Of a DNA stretch of 64,000 bases, positions 41,952-51,445 are shown piece after piece. Position 1 is the stretch's first letter. The number at the start of each line of letters is the position of its first letter. Made by a program: the position numbers and the translations under genes. The stretch is from assembly GCA_017399405.1 (NCBI GenBank), contig JAFQCT010000010.1, positions 1 to 64,000 of the forward strand. Direction: 5' to 3'. The notes below the pieces were generated by a model. It saw only the letters and a list, made by a program, of their open reading frames with translations, was not told the origin of the DNA and searched no databases. The stretch comes from Clostridia bacterium (lineage in GTDB: Bacteria > Bacillota > Clostridia > Oscillospirales > Acutalibacteraceae).

Positions 41952-42707
41952 ATGAACAAAAAACTCAAAATCCTGATTTCGATTATATTGGTAGTTATAC
42001 TTATAGCAGGGGGTTATGTAGGCAATATGTTTGGCGTATTCAATCGTGGCAACTATGGTGAGTATTCACTCAAAAATACCGATACCGCACAAGATAGCCC
42101 AATCAAAGATAAAACCGTCATATTCCTTGGCAGTTCTGTCACTTACGGATACGGCTCAATGGGCGTGAGCTTCGCCGATTACCTCGAAAAGACTGACGGA
42201 ATCCACGCAGTAAAAGAAGCGGTGTCAGGTACAACTCTTGTGGATGTGAAAGACAATTCTTATGTGTCCCGAATGAAGACAATCGACAAAGATATCAAAG
42301 CCGATGCATTCGTTTGCCAGCTATCCACCAACGATGCAACTAAAGAAATGCCACTTGGAGAAATCAGCGAAAGCTACGACATAAACGATTTTGATACCCA
42401 GACTATCACAGGTGCAATCGAGTACATAATCGCATATGCGAAAGATACTTGGAATTGCCCTGTAGTGTTCTATACCCAAGCAAAATACGACAGCGACCAC
42501 TATGCGAAAATGGTGGATTTACTCCTCGATATTCAAGATAAATGGCAAATTACCGTAATCGACTTCTGGAACGACGCAGAAATCAACAACATTACAGAAA
42601 CTCAACGCAACCTCTATCTCATCGACCACATCCATCCAACCAAAGCCGGCTACCACGACTGGTGGCTCCCCATATTTCAAGAATGTTTGTATGAAGTTAT
42701 AGAATAA
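41952..42707 (+). CDS. membrane-anchored SGNH/GDSL hydrolase
   Basis: 251 aa. N-terminal membrane anchor or uncleaved signal (KILISIILVVILIAGGYVG). The SGNH fold shows block I FLGSSVTYGYGS (catalytic Ser in GSS), block III CQLSTNDATKEM (Asn) and block V DHIHPTKAGYHDW (Asp and His). It probably removes acyl groups from a cell-surface polymer. ATG 41952 has GGAGTGG upstream and a terminator lies right after. Unlike its neighbours it looks like a surface-metabolism gene, and its codon use is slightly more GC-rich. Confidence 0.85.
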   Translation: MNKKLKILISIILVVILIAGGYVGNMFGVFNRGNYGEYSLKNTDTAQDSPIKDKTVIFLGSSVTYGYGSMGVSFADYLEKTDGIHAVKEAVSGTTLVDVKDNSYVSRMKTIDKDIKADAFVCQLSTNDATKEMPLGEISESYDINDFDTQTITGAIEYIIAYAKDTWNCPVVFYTQAKYDSDHYAKMVDLLLDIQDKWQITVIDFWNDAEINNITETQRNLYLIDHIHPTKAGYHDWWLPIFQECLYEVIE

Positions 42708-42713
42708 AAGCAT

Positions 42714-42744
42714 AACACCCCAAACGGTATTGTTTGGGGTGTTT
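42714..42744. terminator. bidirectional terminator
   Basis: Stem AACACCCCAAAC with GTTTGGGGTGTT, 6-nt loop, T-run. It serves the SGNH gene and the minus-strand gene 42750. Confidence 0.85.
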
Positions 42745-42749
42745 CTCAA

Positions 42750-44024
42750 TTATTGTGGCAAGTAATATAATTTGCCTTGCTTTGCAATTACTTGTACGTC
42801 CTCTTGAAATAAATCGATTGAATTTGTGTTTTGTAAAATAGAAGAACTTTGATTTTCTATCATTTCAATAGTCGATTCGGACACATTTTTGTAATTCCAT
42901 TTGTCATCTATAAGACCAGGAAGCTTAAACACGAGTCCTTCAAAACCTAAACGTTTCCTTTTTGCATTAGCTATATCAATTGCAAATTTTTCTTCGTGAC
43001 TTTGATGCCATTCTTGTAATTGCGTTTGAGTATTTTGTACTTGTTTTGTGTATGTTGAGCAAATTGAATAGCATTGCTCTTTAGAAAGAGTACCTAAATG
43101 TAATGTATGGTCCAATTCACTAATTCTGTACAACAATTCGAAAAGAATATTTTGATACTTATACCAATTATTAGCACTTAAAATATCCTTTTCATAGTTT
43201 TTATATTCAGATGATGGTTTTGCAATGATTTCTTGTATAGTTGAGTTAGCTTGCCCAAGTAAAGTAGTACAGTCATATCTCAACTGTTGAAGATGATTTA
43301 TTTTAGCTTTTCGCTCTTCATCATTTTCAATTATGTTAAGTTGAAATTGGCTAACAGTTTGAATTTCTGCAATCAAAGCACATACTTTAGATTTGTATTT
43401 ATTTTCTTGGAAAGATGAAATTTTCTCTATATCATCCGTTAAGATTTTTAACTTTTTATCAATTTCTGCCATATAGTGTTGTCCAACAACTGCAGCTGCT
43501 AAATTATATCCTGCATTTGCCATATTAGTGTGTGCCATTTTATTAGTTAATTCATCAACATCAACTGGAACCCAATTTGCATCTCCACTAATTCTTCCTC
43601 TGTTTGCTTTATCAAAACCTCTAAAGGAACCTATAACTGCTCCTTTCATATTTTTTGAATTGTCAAGTATAGCACCCTTTGGAATAACTGCTTTATATAA
43701 TTTTTCTCCAGTTTCAATAGTTTCTTTAATTTGCTTACTGTCTTTAATATTGTTAAGTACTTGATTCGCATTGGGAACAAGGTCGACGAAACGCTGAATA
43801 AGTGCAGAATCTTTAATTTCAACTAATTGTGTTTCGTCAATTTTAGTTGCAATAGAAAGTTCTTCAAATTTTACGATTAAGTCTTGAGTGTCAGTAACAA
43901 TGGTTTCATTTTCAATTACTGTTAAAGAATTATTACTATCATTGTTCTTTTGTTTGCTTGTTACAATAAAAACTATTACAAGGCCAATTATTAACAAGCA
44001 TATTAACGGGATAATTATTTCCAT
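42750..44024 (-). CDS. membrane-anchored hypothetical protein with long helical domain
   Basis: 424 aa. N-terminal hydrophobic segment (IIIPLICLLIIGLVIVFIV) leaves the rest inside the cell. The middle has a conserved-looking glycine segment (KGAVIGSFRGFDKANRGRI). The C-terminal half is mostly helical and coiled coil (about 200-340). Relatives annotated as hypothetical exist in Firmicutes; I recall no function. ATG 44024 has AAGGGA upstream. A single-gene unit. Confidence 0.6.
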   Translation of the reverse strand: MEIIIPLICLLIIGLVIVFIVTSKQKNNDSNNSLTVIENETIVTDTQDLIVKFEELSIATKIDETQLVEIKDSALIQRFVDLVPNANQVLNNIKDSKQIKETIETGEKLYKAVIPKGAILDNSKNMKGAVIGSFRGFDKANRGRISGDANWVPVDVDELTNKMAHTNMANAGYNLAAAVVGQHYMAEIDKKLKILTDDIEKISSFQENKYKSKVCALIAEIQTVSQFQLNIIENDEERKAKINHLQQLRYDCTTLLGQANSTIQEIIAKPSSEYKNYEKDILSANNWYKYQNILFELLYRISELDHTLHLGTLSKEQCYSICSTYTKQVQNTQTQLQEWHQSHEEKFAIDIANAKRKRLGFEGLVFKLPGLIDDKWNYKNVSESTIEMIENQSSSILQNTNSIDLFQEDVQVIAKQGKLYYLPQ

Positions 44025-44220
44025 ATTACAATTCCCTTCAAATATTTTCAATAAAAGCTCTGTATTTTTCACAAATATTTTATTCGTTTGAATTATATCA
44101 CAAGGTGGAACTGTTCGCAATATTTCAACAATTAAAAATATAAAATGTGTAAAAATTTGTCACATAATGTAAGTGTATAACGATTAAAAGAATAACAACA
44201 CATAAGAAAGAGGAGATATT

Positions 44221-44373
44221 ATGAAAAATTTATTTGATTGGTTTAGAAAGCGATATTTATGTATTAAATACGGAACAAAAAATTGTGCTGATTGTAAGTT
44301 TTGTGCAAATGACTTTGATTTTAGCGGATGTTCTATGTTCTTGAAAAATTTTAGAAATCGATTTTTTAAATAG
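44221..44373 (+). CDS. 50-aa Cys-rich small protein before HEPN gene
   Basis: Fifty codons with AGAGGAG 5-10 bp before the ATG. The sequence has CADCKFCAND and SGC, a C-x2-C-x2-C arrangement plus a fourth Cys, enough for a zinc site, between basic ends (WFRKRYL and NFRNRFFK). It is 14 bp before the HEPN gene, so it could be a partner or antitoxin. Not a shadow frame: it has its own ribosome site and no overlapping gene. Confidence 0.6.
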   Translation: MKNLFDWFRKRYLCIKYGTKNCADCKFCANDFDFSGCSMFLKNFRNRFFK

Positions 44374-44387
44374 TGTAGGATAAATAG

Positions 44388-45614
44388 ATGGAAATACAAT
44401 ATATTTTTATTAGTAAAAGTAAATCAAATATAGAAGCAAATAATACTGATGAACTTTTAAAAAAGACGTTTAATGATGTGTTTGATAATGTTACAAAGAA
44501 TACATTTCAAATCTCAATTTCAGGTTTAACACAGACTATTTCTTTTAAAAGAAGTCCCACAAACGAAGGGGTAACATATTTAACGCTTAACTATGAAGGA
44601 AGTCCATATCTTAGTGCAAAAACGTTGTCAATAGTCAATGACCGATTACAAAAAGGTGAACATCGAAAAAATTTTCATATTATTCTGTCATATGATGGTC
44701 CATCAGAATACTATTGCGATATGCTTGCTTCACGTTTTGGAAAATTTGAACGATTAATGCGTTCGTTCATCTATATATCTCTTACCAAAAGCTTAGGCAT
44801 AGAATGGTTTGAGAATTCCTTTACAAAAGAAATGAAAGTGCTAATTAAAGAAAAAGGAAATATTTCTGATGGAGATTTAATTGAGCATGGATTATATGAA
44901 ATGACTTTTGCCCAATTATATGATTATCTTTTTAAGGAGTTTTCATATTGTTCTCCAGATACAGCAATTTACAATCAATTGTTAGGTCAAAATTTAGATG
45001 GAATGGAAAAGTCCGAAATTATTGAAATCATTAATTCATGTAAAAAAGAATGTTTGTGGAATAGATTTTTCAGTGATGCAAAATTCAATTTAGAAGAACC
45101 CCTTCGCGATATGAGAAAATACAGAAATATAGTTGCTCATAATAAACTTATTAAATACGAAGAGTACAACAAGTGCAAGTGGAGTTTGATAAAAATCAAT
45201 CGAACATTGGAATCTGCAATTGAACAACTTAATTTGGAAATTTATACAAAAGAACATTTAACAAATTCTGTTATGTCTTTAGTTGCATTATTCGCAGGAC
45301 TATTAAAAAATGAGTATGGAGACTTTTCTGTATTACAAAACAATTTTAATGCGTTAGGAAAAGTATTTTTAAAAGCATTCGAACCATATGCTGACACTTC
45401 AAAAATATTAAAGTATTATCAATTCGGGTCTGTGCTTTCTGATTTGCAAAAACTGAGCACATCACTATCTGATAGAAGAATAGTTGAGATGTTGGCAAAT
45501 TTATATTATGAGAAACAAAATAAAGAAATAGATGCTCTATGTGAAAATTCGAAGGCTGAAATTGCTGACGAAAGTGAAGAATTAGACGCTGAAAGTAATC
45601 ATGATAACGATTAA
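44388..45614 (+). CDS. HEPN-like protein (candidate RNase)
   Basis: 408 aa. A helical domain (about 120-300) contains MRKYRNIVAHNKLI, whose R-N-x3-H (RNIVAH) is the Rx4-6H signature of HEPN ribonucleases. The C-terminus is acidic and low in complexity (ADESEELDAES). HEPN proteins cut RNA in many abortive-infection systems. It follows the small Cys-rich gene by 14 bp and is followed by a terminator, so the two form a compact operon. The HEPN call rests on one motif. Confidence 0.55.
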   Translation: MEIQYIFISKSKSNIEANNTDELLKKTFNDVFDNVTKNTFQISISGLTQTISFKRSPTNEGVTYLTLNYEGSPYLSAKTLSIVNDRLQKGEHRKNFHIILSYDGPSEYYCDMLASRFGKFERLMRSFIYISLTKSLGIEWFENSFTKEMKVLIKEKGNISDGDLIEHGLYEMTFAQLYDYLFKEFSYCSPDTAIYNQLLGQNLDGMEKSEIIEIINSCKKECLWNRFFSDAKFNLEEPLRDMRKYRNIVAHNKLIKYEEYNKCKWSLIKINRTLESAIEQLNLEIYTKEHLTNSVMSLVALFAGLLKNEYGDFSVLQNNFNALGKVFLKAFEPYADTSKILKYYQFGSVLSDLQKLSTSLSDRRIVEMLANLYYEKQNKEIDALCENSKAEIADESEELDAESNHDND

Positions 45615-45625
45615 ATGGATTTTTT

Positions 45626-45649
45626 AGCCTTGGTTATCCAAGGCTTTTT
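45626..45649 (+). terminator. terminator after HEPN gene
   Basis: Stem AGCCTTGG with CCAAGGCT, 4-nt loop, T5. Confidence 0.85.
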
Positions 45650-45692
45650 CTATGTCCTTAAAATTGTACTGACCAACAATCTTTTATTTGTG

Positions 45693-45719
45693 TATCACAA
45701 TAAAATGTGATATTATAAG
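45693..45719 (+). promoter_or_regulatory. promoter with palindromic operator
   Basis: Inverted repeat TATCACA-ataaaa-TGTGATA (45693-45712) overlaps an extended -10 (TGATATTAT, hexamer 45711-45716) before the metallopeptidase gene. Binding there would block transcription. Confidence 0.6.
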
Positions 45720-45744
45720 AAAATAAAGGGTGTGAGTCAATCCA

Positions 45745-46308
45745 ATGAGCAATGAAATAAAAGTTACAATTATTCGTAGCAACAGAAAAACTCTTTCAAT
45801 TGAGTTAAAGCCAAACGAAATTATTGCTCGTGCTCCTACTCGTATGAAAGAAAAAGAGATTTACAAATTCATCGAGTCAAAGAAATCATGGATTGATAAG
45901 CATCTCACAAAACTCAACGAAAGGCAAAAAGTTTTGGATGACTTAAAGCCATACACACATGAAGAAATAAAGCAATTTACTGCGAAAGCTAAAACTGATA
46001 TTCCAAAGCGTGTGGAGTTTTATGCAGAGAAAATCGGTGTAACATACAACAAAATAACTATTAGATGTCAGCAGACACGATGGGGGAGTTGTTCGTCAAA
46101 AGGCAACTTGAATTTCAACTGTCTTTTAGTGCTATTGCCCGACGAAGTTATCGATAGCATTGTTGTGCATGAACTGTGTCACCTTAAGCAAATGAATCAT
46201 TCTGCACGATTTTATGCAGAGATTGATAAAGTTTTTCCAAACTACAAACAATGCCACTTATGGCTCAAACAAAATGGCGGAATGTACCTTAATCGTATTC
46301 CCAAATAA
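45745..46308 (+). CDS. YgjP/WLM-type zinc metallopeptidase
   Basis: 187 aa with the YgjP-like M48 pattern: TRWGSCSSKGNLNFNCLLV, the zinc motif VVHELCHLKQMNHSARF (HExxH plus downstream His) and the terminal HLWLKQNGG. Intracellular minigluzincins of this family are often genome-neighbours of restriction systems. GGGTGTGAG is only a weak ribosome site before the ATG. Confidence 0.88.
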   Translation: MSNEIKVTIIRSNRKTLSIELKPNEIIARAPTRMKEKEIYKFIESKKSWIDKHLTKLNERQKVLDDLKPYTHEEIKQFTAKAKTDIPKRVEFYAEKIGVTYNKITIRCQQTRWGSCSSKGNLNFNCLLVLLPDEVIDSIVVHELCHLKQMNHSARFYAEIDKVFPNYKQCHLWLKQNGGMYLNRIPK

Positions 46309-46402
46309 CTCAAGTCCGTTTTTTAGTACACAATTGAAAAATAAAAAAGTGAACATCTCCTATTCTGTGATATTATGTAATCAGAAAAGGAGATGCTTTT
46401 TT

Positions 46403-47221
46403 ATGACTACAAAAATCGGTTTTAATTTTAGCGAAAATACAACAGAAAAAAGAAAAATTGTAATTCCAGAAGTTATTGAAGATGAGCAGATAATCCGTAA
46501 ATCACTTGTAGAAATCAAGTTTCCTGATGTGTATAAGCCATACACTTATTACAATGATTCATTCAATCTTAAACTTGGCGACCGTGTGTTTGTTGATGGT
46601 AAGCTTGAAGGTGTTATGGGTGTTGTTGTAAATATCACTTACAACTTCAAAATCAAATTGTCAGATTACAAGCGTGTAATCGGTAAGGCAGATGCAAATG
46701 TTCAAGGCGAATTCCACTTTGCAGGCAGTCATTTTCTCACATTCGACCCGAATGCATTACCATATAACAAGGCAGAAACCTGGTTCAAGGCTCCTGAAGA
46801 AGATGAAGAATATGTAAGTGGTACTGACGGCTCATCGTTCCCATTAGAAACTCTTGAAGGCTTGAAATTCGATGAATACGACCTCGAAAATGGTAAAGAA
46901 ATCTATATGGAGAACGGCGTGGAGTACCTTGAACTTAATGGTACAAAGGGCAGAGCAATCGTGATAACATCAAAGCCGTATATCGTAGATTTCACATATA
47001 AAAACGGCGAAATTAGCGAACTTTACTGTGAATGCTACCATGTAACACCATGCAAGCACTGCTTCGCAACCCTCTTCCAACTCCGCGAAACGCTCAAATC
47101 CATCGAGCAAAACTATTCTGAACAATACACAAAAACAAACTACTTTGCAACAATCCTCAAAGGCAAATTCTTCACAATCGCAGTTGATACAAAGGCAACA
47201 GGCTCAATCAATTTGAAATAA
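46403..47221 (+). CDS. SWIM-type zinc-finger protein
   Basis: 272 aa. Near residues 215-235 CECYHVTPCKHCFATLFQL matches the SWIM signature C-x-C-xn-C-x-H. The N-terminal part has a beta-barrel pattern (LKLGDRVFVDGKLEGVMGVV). SWIM fingers bind DNA or protein and often accompany helicases; none is adjacent. ATG 46403 has AAAGGAG upstream and an extended -10 TGATATTAT (46371-46376) before it. Confidence 0.65.
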   Translation: MTTKIGFNFSENTTEKRKIVIPEVIEDEQIIRKSLVEIKFPDVYKPYTYYNDSFNLKLGDRVFVDGKLEGVMGVVVNITYNFKIKLSDYKRVIGKADANVQGEFHFAGSHFLTFDPNALPYNKAETWFKAPEEDEEYVSGTDGSSFPLETLEGLKFDEYDLENGKEIYMENGVEYLELNGTKGRAIVITSKPYIVDFTYKNGEISELYCECYHVTPCKHCFATLFQLRETLKSIEQNYSEQYTKTNYFATILKGKFFTIAVDTKATGSINLK

Positions 47222-47232
47222 GAGGTGTGATT

Positions 47233-47391
47233 ATGTTTGAGGACAGTATTTTTGGTGGATTATTCGACCTTGACGGAGATGGCAAACTCGATGCTTTCGA
47301 GCAGGACCTCGAATTTATGGCAATATCAGGATTGATGGAAGAAGACGAAGATTCAGACCTTGATTTCTGCTCTGATGATATAGATTTTTAA
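47233..47391 (+). CDS. 52-aa acidic protein with one EF-hand-like loop
   Basis: 52 codons after AGAGGTG. The loop LDGDGKLDAFEQDLEF has the D-x-D-G-x-L-D ligands of an EF-hand or dockerin calcium site. It is followed by an extremely acidic tail (EEDEDSDLDF and SDDIDF). It is 11 bp after the SWIM gene and probably co-transcribed. It may be a calcium-responsive modulator or a DNA mimic; neither is shown. Confidence 0.55.
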   Translation: MFEDSIFGGLFDLDGDGKLDAFEQDLEFMAISGLMEEDEDSDLDFCSDDIDF

Positions 47392-47673
47392 TAGTTCAAC
47401 ACAAAAAGTCCGGGGTTAATTAATCCCGGGCTTTAATTATTATTGTTGAATATATTTTTGTATGTATTTGCATTTGTGTAATTACTTATGCAAGTACTTC
47501 ATATCTCATTTCGATGGTAGGGTTGTTGTAGCTCAATTCAAATTGAAATAGTAAGAAAATTGTAATTTTATGTCACAAAATACAAAAATAATTCGATTAT
47601 TATTTAATAGAGATATAATTGTTAAACATACAATTTATAAAATTAGAACTTTATAGAGGGAGATACTATATTA
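47392..47673. other. spacer before PRTase cassette
   Basis: 280 bp. A terminator hairpin at 47406-47434 (CCGGG stem) ends the SWIM unit. Further on TATAAT (47614-47619) may be the -10 of the cassette. No gene seen. Confidence 0.5.
47406..47434 (+). terminator. terminator after the EF-hand-like gene
   Basis: Stem AAGTCCGGG with CCCGGGCTT (one G-U), 10-nt loop, followed by TTAATTATTATT. Confidence 0.7.
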
Positions 47674-48606
47674 ATGGAAAATTTCAACGTAAATAAGTGT
47701 AAGGCTTTCATCAATTTTATGCTTACACAACAGCAATGGTCTGGTATAAATAAGCAAGATATTGATAAGTGGTTTCTTAATTTCAGAAGTTTAGATACTG
47801 ATGAAATAAAATTAGTTTATAAATTGTTAGTAAATATAATTTATTTTTCTGAAAAAGATGTAACCGATGCTTTGAGATATGGAGTTTTAAATTGTTTGTC
47901 ATATAGTGATATTTTAGAAAAACAAAAAGAAACTTCCTTTGCCCTGAGTCCAAAAGCATTATTGAACATATATAATGAAAAACTGAACAAATCTTGTTTT
48001 GTGCCATTACTTGATAGCGACTCGCCACACGAAAGTGGAAATTCTATTTCAAGATTATTAGTTCAGCAAGGGATTGTAACTGATGATTGTTCTATGTTTA
48101 TAGACAAAGTGCCAGAATTCTTTAAATCACGGGTAGTAGAAAACTTAGTTATAGTAGACGATTGTGTAGGGAGCGGAGACCAATTGACTACATTTTGGAC
48201 GGGTACTATGGTTGATGATGGTGAAGGAGCAATAACAATTAAAGAATTGTGTGAAAAATATAATGTTAAAGCTAACTATTTAACACTTTTTGGATATAAT
48301 AAAAACATCGATTCGTTAAGGGATAATTTCAAGGACTTGAATATCCACTGTGTGCGGTTGTTAAATGACAGTCACCGAGTGTTTTCTGATTTGTCGTATG
48401 TTTGGGAGAGTAAAGAGGAAAGAGACAGTGCTTTTTCTTTGTTTGAATCTTTAACCAAAAATGCAGGCATTCCCTTATTAGGGTATAAAGAATTGGATTT
48501 TGCATTTATAATGCATCGAACCATTCCCGATTGGTCGCTACCGTTGTTTTGGAAAGAAAATAATGACTGGAAGCTGTTATTAAGGAGGAAAAATTCTAAT
48601 GGTTGA
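47674..48606 (+). CDS. phosphoribosyltransferase-like protein of a conflict cassette
   Basis: 310 aa. VENLVIVDDCVGSGDQLTTF (about 155-173) is a PRPP-binding-type loop (hydrophobic strand, two acidic residues, then G-x-G), as in type I phosphoribosyltransferases. N- and C-terminal parts are alpha/beta without another motif. Such proteins beside ORC-like ATPases are annotated as PRTase-CE in recent family collections (recalled, not checked). It may transfer phosphoribose or act on a nucleotide signal. GAGGGAG precedes ATG 47674. Its end overlaps the ATPase gene by 8 bp. Confidence 0.7.
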   Translation: MENFNVNKCKAFINFMLTQQQWSGINKQDIDKWFLNFRSLDTDEIKLVYKLLVNIIYFSEKDVTDALRYGVLNCLSYSDILEKQKETSFALSPKALLNIYNEKLNKSCFVPLLDSDSPHESGNSISRLLVQQGIVTDDCSMFIDKVPEFFKSRVVENLVIVDDCVGSGDQLTTFWTGTMVDDGEGAITIKELCEKYNVKANYLTLFGYNKNIDSLRDNFKDLNIHCVRLLNDSHRVFSDLSYVWESKEERDSAFSLFESLTKNAGIPLLGYKELDFAFIMHRTIPDWSLPLFWKENNDWKLLLRRKNSNG

Positions 48607-50521
48607 GCAGTATAACCCTTTTAAAGAAAATAGAACAGAACAAATGAGAGATTTGTGGAAGTATTATGTGCCTTTTTCTGGTCTTGATGGTGCAGGAAAA
48701 CCGTTGGTGGTAGAAGGTGGCCGCGGAAGTGGAAAAACAATGCTTTTTCAATGTAATTCTTGGAGACAAATAATGCTGCAGATAAAAAAGAATGGAGACC
48801 TTGTTACCGACATTCTTGATAAGAAAGAATTTATTGGCATTTATTATAGAGTTGACACTACATTTGTTGCATCTATGCGTGAACGTGAAGAACAGAATTG
48901 GTCGGCTATATTTGAAACATACTTAAGCATTTGTTTACTTAAAGAATTTTTAGACTTAATAAGTGCGTTAAATGAAAATATGGATTTAGATGCAGAAAAG
49001 ATATCTGAATTTTCACAGACATTTTCCAAAAAGTTATGCCCACAAAGTTCGGTTGATTCAATTAATCTATTCAAAATTGCATGTGACGAGTATTTAGATG
49101 CAATTGAAAATAAAATTAATGGTTCAAACATTGATTCGAAATTTAGATATGTAAAAACTAATCGTTTTGTTACTGATTTGTGTGTTGCTTTTGGAAATTT
49201 GGTTGGTAGAGAAAATCTATTATTTAAAATTTTTATTGATGAATATGAAACCCTTCAAGAGTATCAACAAAAAATTATTAATACATTTATAAAGCATAGC
49301 TCATTACCAGTAGTATTTAATATTGGAATGAGACCCAAAGGTATGAAAACTTCGGGAACTATATCAGAAACAGAGACTATTGAAGCTCCGCATGATTATG
49401 AGGTTCTCCCATTAGGATTTGATGAAAAAGATTATCCCAAAATTGTAAAAGATATTTGTCAAAAAAGAATAGTATTAGGAAAGGAACAAGGGAGAATTCC
49501 TGCTGAAGCATCAGAGGATATTGAATACTATTTGGGCAATTATTCGTTGGAATATGAATTAAATGAAATTGAACAGGTGAAAATGGAATTATCTCATTTA
49601 GATAAACTAAGGGAATTGATAAAAGAAAGGGGAACAGAAGAGGGTCTTACAGAAACAGAAATAATAGATTACAGTGAAAAATTGTGTGATGACGCACCTA
49701 TTCTTAATTCTCGTATTCACTACGCATTATTATGCAAAAAGACTCAATATACGCCCAAATTAACGCAACTATATGATTCTTATGAAAAAAATGATGAACG
49801 TTATGCAGATTGGATGCACAATAGAAAAAATGGTGCAATATTTTTGCTTTGCAAGGAATCAAAAAGAGAAAAGATGTACTATGGGTTTGATGTGTATACA
49901 GCTTTATCCTCCAATATTGTTAGATATTTCTTGGAGTTGTGTGAACATGCCTTTAAAATTGCGTTTTTAAATGGTTATTCATGGGACAAGCCTATCCCTG
50001 AAAAAATGCAATCAGAAGCTGCACGATATGTGAGTGATTATAAAGTTGATGATATCGCAGGTTATGAACCGTTTGGTAAAGAACTCCGTATTTTTGTACA
50101 ATATCTTGGACAAATATTTTATAAATTGCATACGGATGAAGAAAATACTTTAGGTGAACCAGAGCCAAATCATTTTTATACGAAAGACCTTTCATTGCCA
50201 CCTGAAATAAAAAATCTAATAGCTTCTGCCGTTATGTGGAATGTTTTACAAGAGGGTGAAACAACAAAGAAAAAGCAGTCAAAACTATCTCCTGAAACGG
50301 TAGATTATTATTTGAATAAAATATATGTCCCATATTTTGGTATATCATATAGGAGTCAGAGAAAAATCTTTTTGGATGTGAATATATTAGAAAATCTTTT
50401 TAGTGGGGAAGATTCGGTGGCAAAAAAAGGATGGAGGAATTATTTCCAAAGTTCAAAAAATGGCACTGCACTTTCATTAGACCAAATATCATTATTTGAT
50501 AATTGCGGAGGGAATATATGA
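48599..50521 (+). CDS. ORC/CDC6-like AAA ATPase of the same cassette
   Basis: 640 aa. Walker A GGRGSGKTMLFQ (about 40-51) and Walker B LFKIFIDEYETLQE (about 207-220) with a STAND/ORC-like core follow a short start (NPFKENRTEQMRDLWKYYVPF). The rest (about 300-640) is helical. ORC-type ATPases in prokaryotic conflict systems are thought to sense DNA or invader molecules and drive an effector. It is coupled on both sides: 8-bp overlap with the PRTase-like gene and a 4-bp ATGA overlap with the next gene. Confidence 0.75.
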   Translation: MVEQYNPFKENRTEQMRDLWKYYVPFSGLDGAGKPLVVEGGRGSGKTMLFQCNSWRQIMLQIKKNGDLVTDILDKKEFIGIYYRVDTTFVASMREREEQNWSAIFETYLSICLLKEFLDLISALNENMDLDAEKISEFSQTFSKKLCPQSSVDSINLFKIACDEYLDAIENKINGSNIDSKFRYVKTNRFVTDLCVAFGNLVGRENLLFKIFIDEYETLQEYQQKIINTFIKHSSLPVVFNIGMRPKGMKTSGTISETETIEAPHDYEVLPLGFDEKDYPKIVKDICQKRIVLGKEQGRIPAEASEDIEYYLGNYSLEYELNEIEQVKMELSHLDKLRELIKERGTEEGLTETEIIDYSEKLCDDAPILNSRIHYALLCKKTQYTPKLTQLYDSYEKNDERYADWMHNRKNGAIFLLCKESKREKMYYGFDVYTALSSNIVRYFLELCEHAFKIAFLNGYSWDKPIPEKMQSEAARYVSDYKVDDIAGYEPFGKELRIFVQYLGQIFYKLHTDEENTLGEPEPNHFYTKDLSLPPEIKNLIASAVMWNVLQEGETTKKKQSKLSPETVDYYLNKIYVPYFGISYRSQRKIFLDVNILENLFSGEDSVAKKGWRNYFQSSKNGTALSLDQISLFDNCGGNI

Positions 50522-51432
50522 TTAACGAAGAATATTCATTTGATGATTTAAAAGATTTTTTGTTGGATACGGTTGATTTATTGATTGTAGGATGGCCTAA
50601 TCAAGAAGAACGCAGTTGTTTTTTTTATGAGAAATGGTATAATACCGATACAAAGATACTTTTAGTTAAAAGAGAAAAAAACGAAAAAGTTTACTGTAAA
50701 TTACTGGAAAATAAAACAACTGTTTTCGAGAGAAACATTGATTTGTGTGTTGGACTTTCACAGTTGTTAAATCGTTTAAACATAAATCAGAAAAATGTCC
50801 TTATTGATTTATCTAGTTTAGATAATGTATTGATAATGTTTTTAACAAAACAACTTCTTACTAGAGTTGCACCAAAGTCACTGTTTGCATCATATATTCG
50901 ACCAGAGAAGTATAGCAGTCAATCTGGTGATGTTGGATTTGCACTTTCAGAACAAGTAAGTGCTATCGAATCGGTTCCGGGATTTACAAGGCGTGAAAGC
51001 GACAATCAAACACTATGTACATTTCTGGGTTTTGAGGGCAAACGATTAAAGGGAATTTTAGAAACCATTCATGGCTTTGAAAAGTTGGTTCCAATTGTTG
51101 CGTTTCCATCGGGAACACCACAGTGGTATAATGTTACAATGTGGAATAGTATGGATATATTACAAAGTGAAACTAAAGATTTATTGGTATATAAATGCTA
51201 TTCAGAAAGTGTTTTCGATGCAGTAAGATTGTTAAATGAGACGATTGCTCAAGATGAAAATGTGGTGTTGGCACCGTTGGGGACAAGGCCGCATTCTATG
51301 GCGTGTGCAATTTTTGCATGTCAACATCAGGCTACGCGCATAATTTATGATTTTGTTATTGAAAGTGAACATCGCGCAATAGGTGTTTCAGATATAACCA
51401 TATATCATTTATCATCATTTATTAAGTGCTAA
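50518..51432 (+). CDS. unknown third component of the PRTase/ORC cassette
   Basis: 304 aa. Alternating strands and helices (FLLDTVDLLIVGWPN, KNVLIDLSSLDNVLIMFL, VPIVAFPSGTPQWYN, NVVLAPLGTRPHSMACAIF) suggest a Rossmann-like fold. The FLGFEGKRLKGILE and PLGTRPHSMA segments look like conserved motifs of the family, which I know only as uncharacterised. It starts at an ATGA overlap after GGAGGG; a TTG at 50503 is unlikely. No catalytic residues assignable. Confidence 0.65.
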   Translation: MINEEYSFDDLKDFLLDTVDLLIVGWPNQEERSCFFYEKWYNTDTKILLVKREKNEKVYCKLLENKTTVFERNIDLCVGLSQLLNRLNINQKNVLIDLSSLDNVLIMFLTKQLLTRVAPKSLFASYIRPEKYSSQSGDVGFALSEQVSAIESVPGFTRRESDNQTLCTFLGFEGKRLKGILETIHGFEKLVPIVAFPSGTPQWYNVTMWNSMDILQSETKDLLVYKCYSESVFDAVRLLNETIAQDENVVLAPLGTRPHSMACAIFACQHQATRIIYDFVIESEHRAIGVSDITIYHLSSFIKC

Positions 51433-51445
51433 AGAGAGGAATGTT

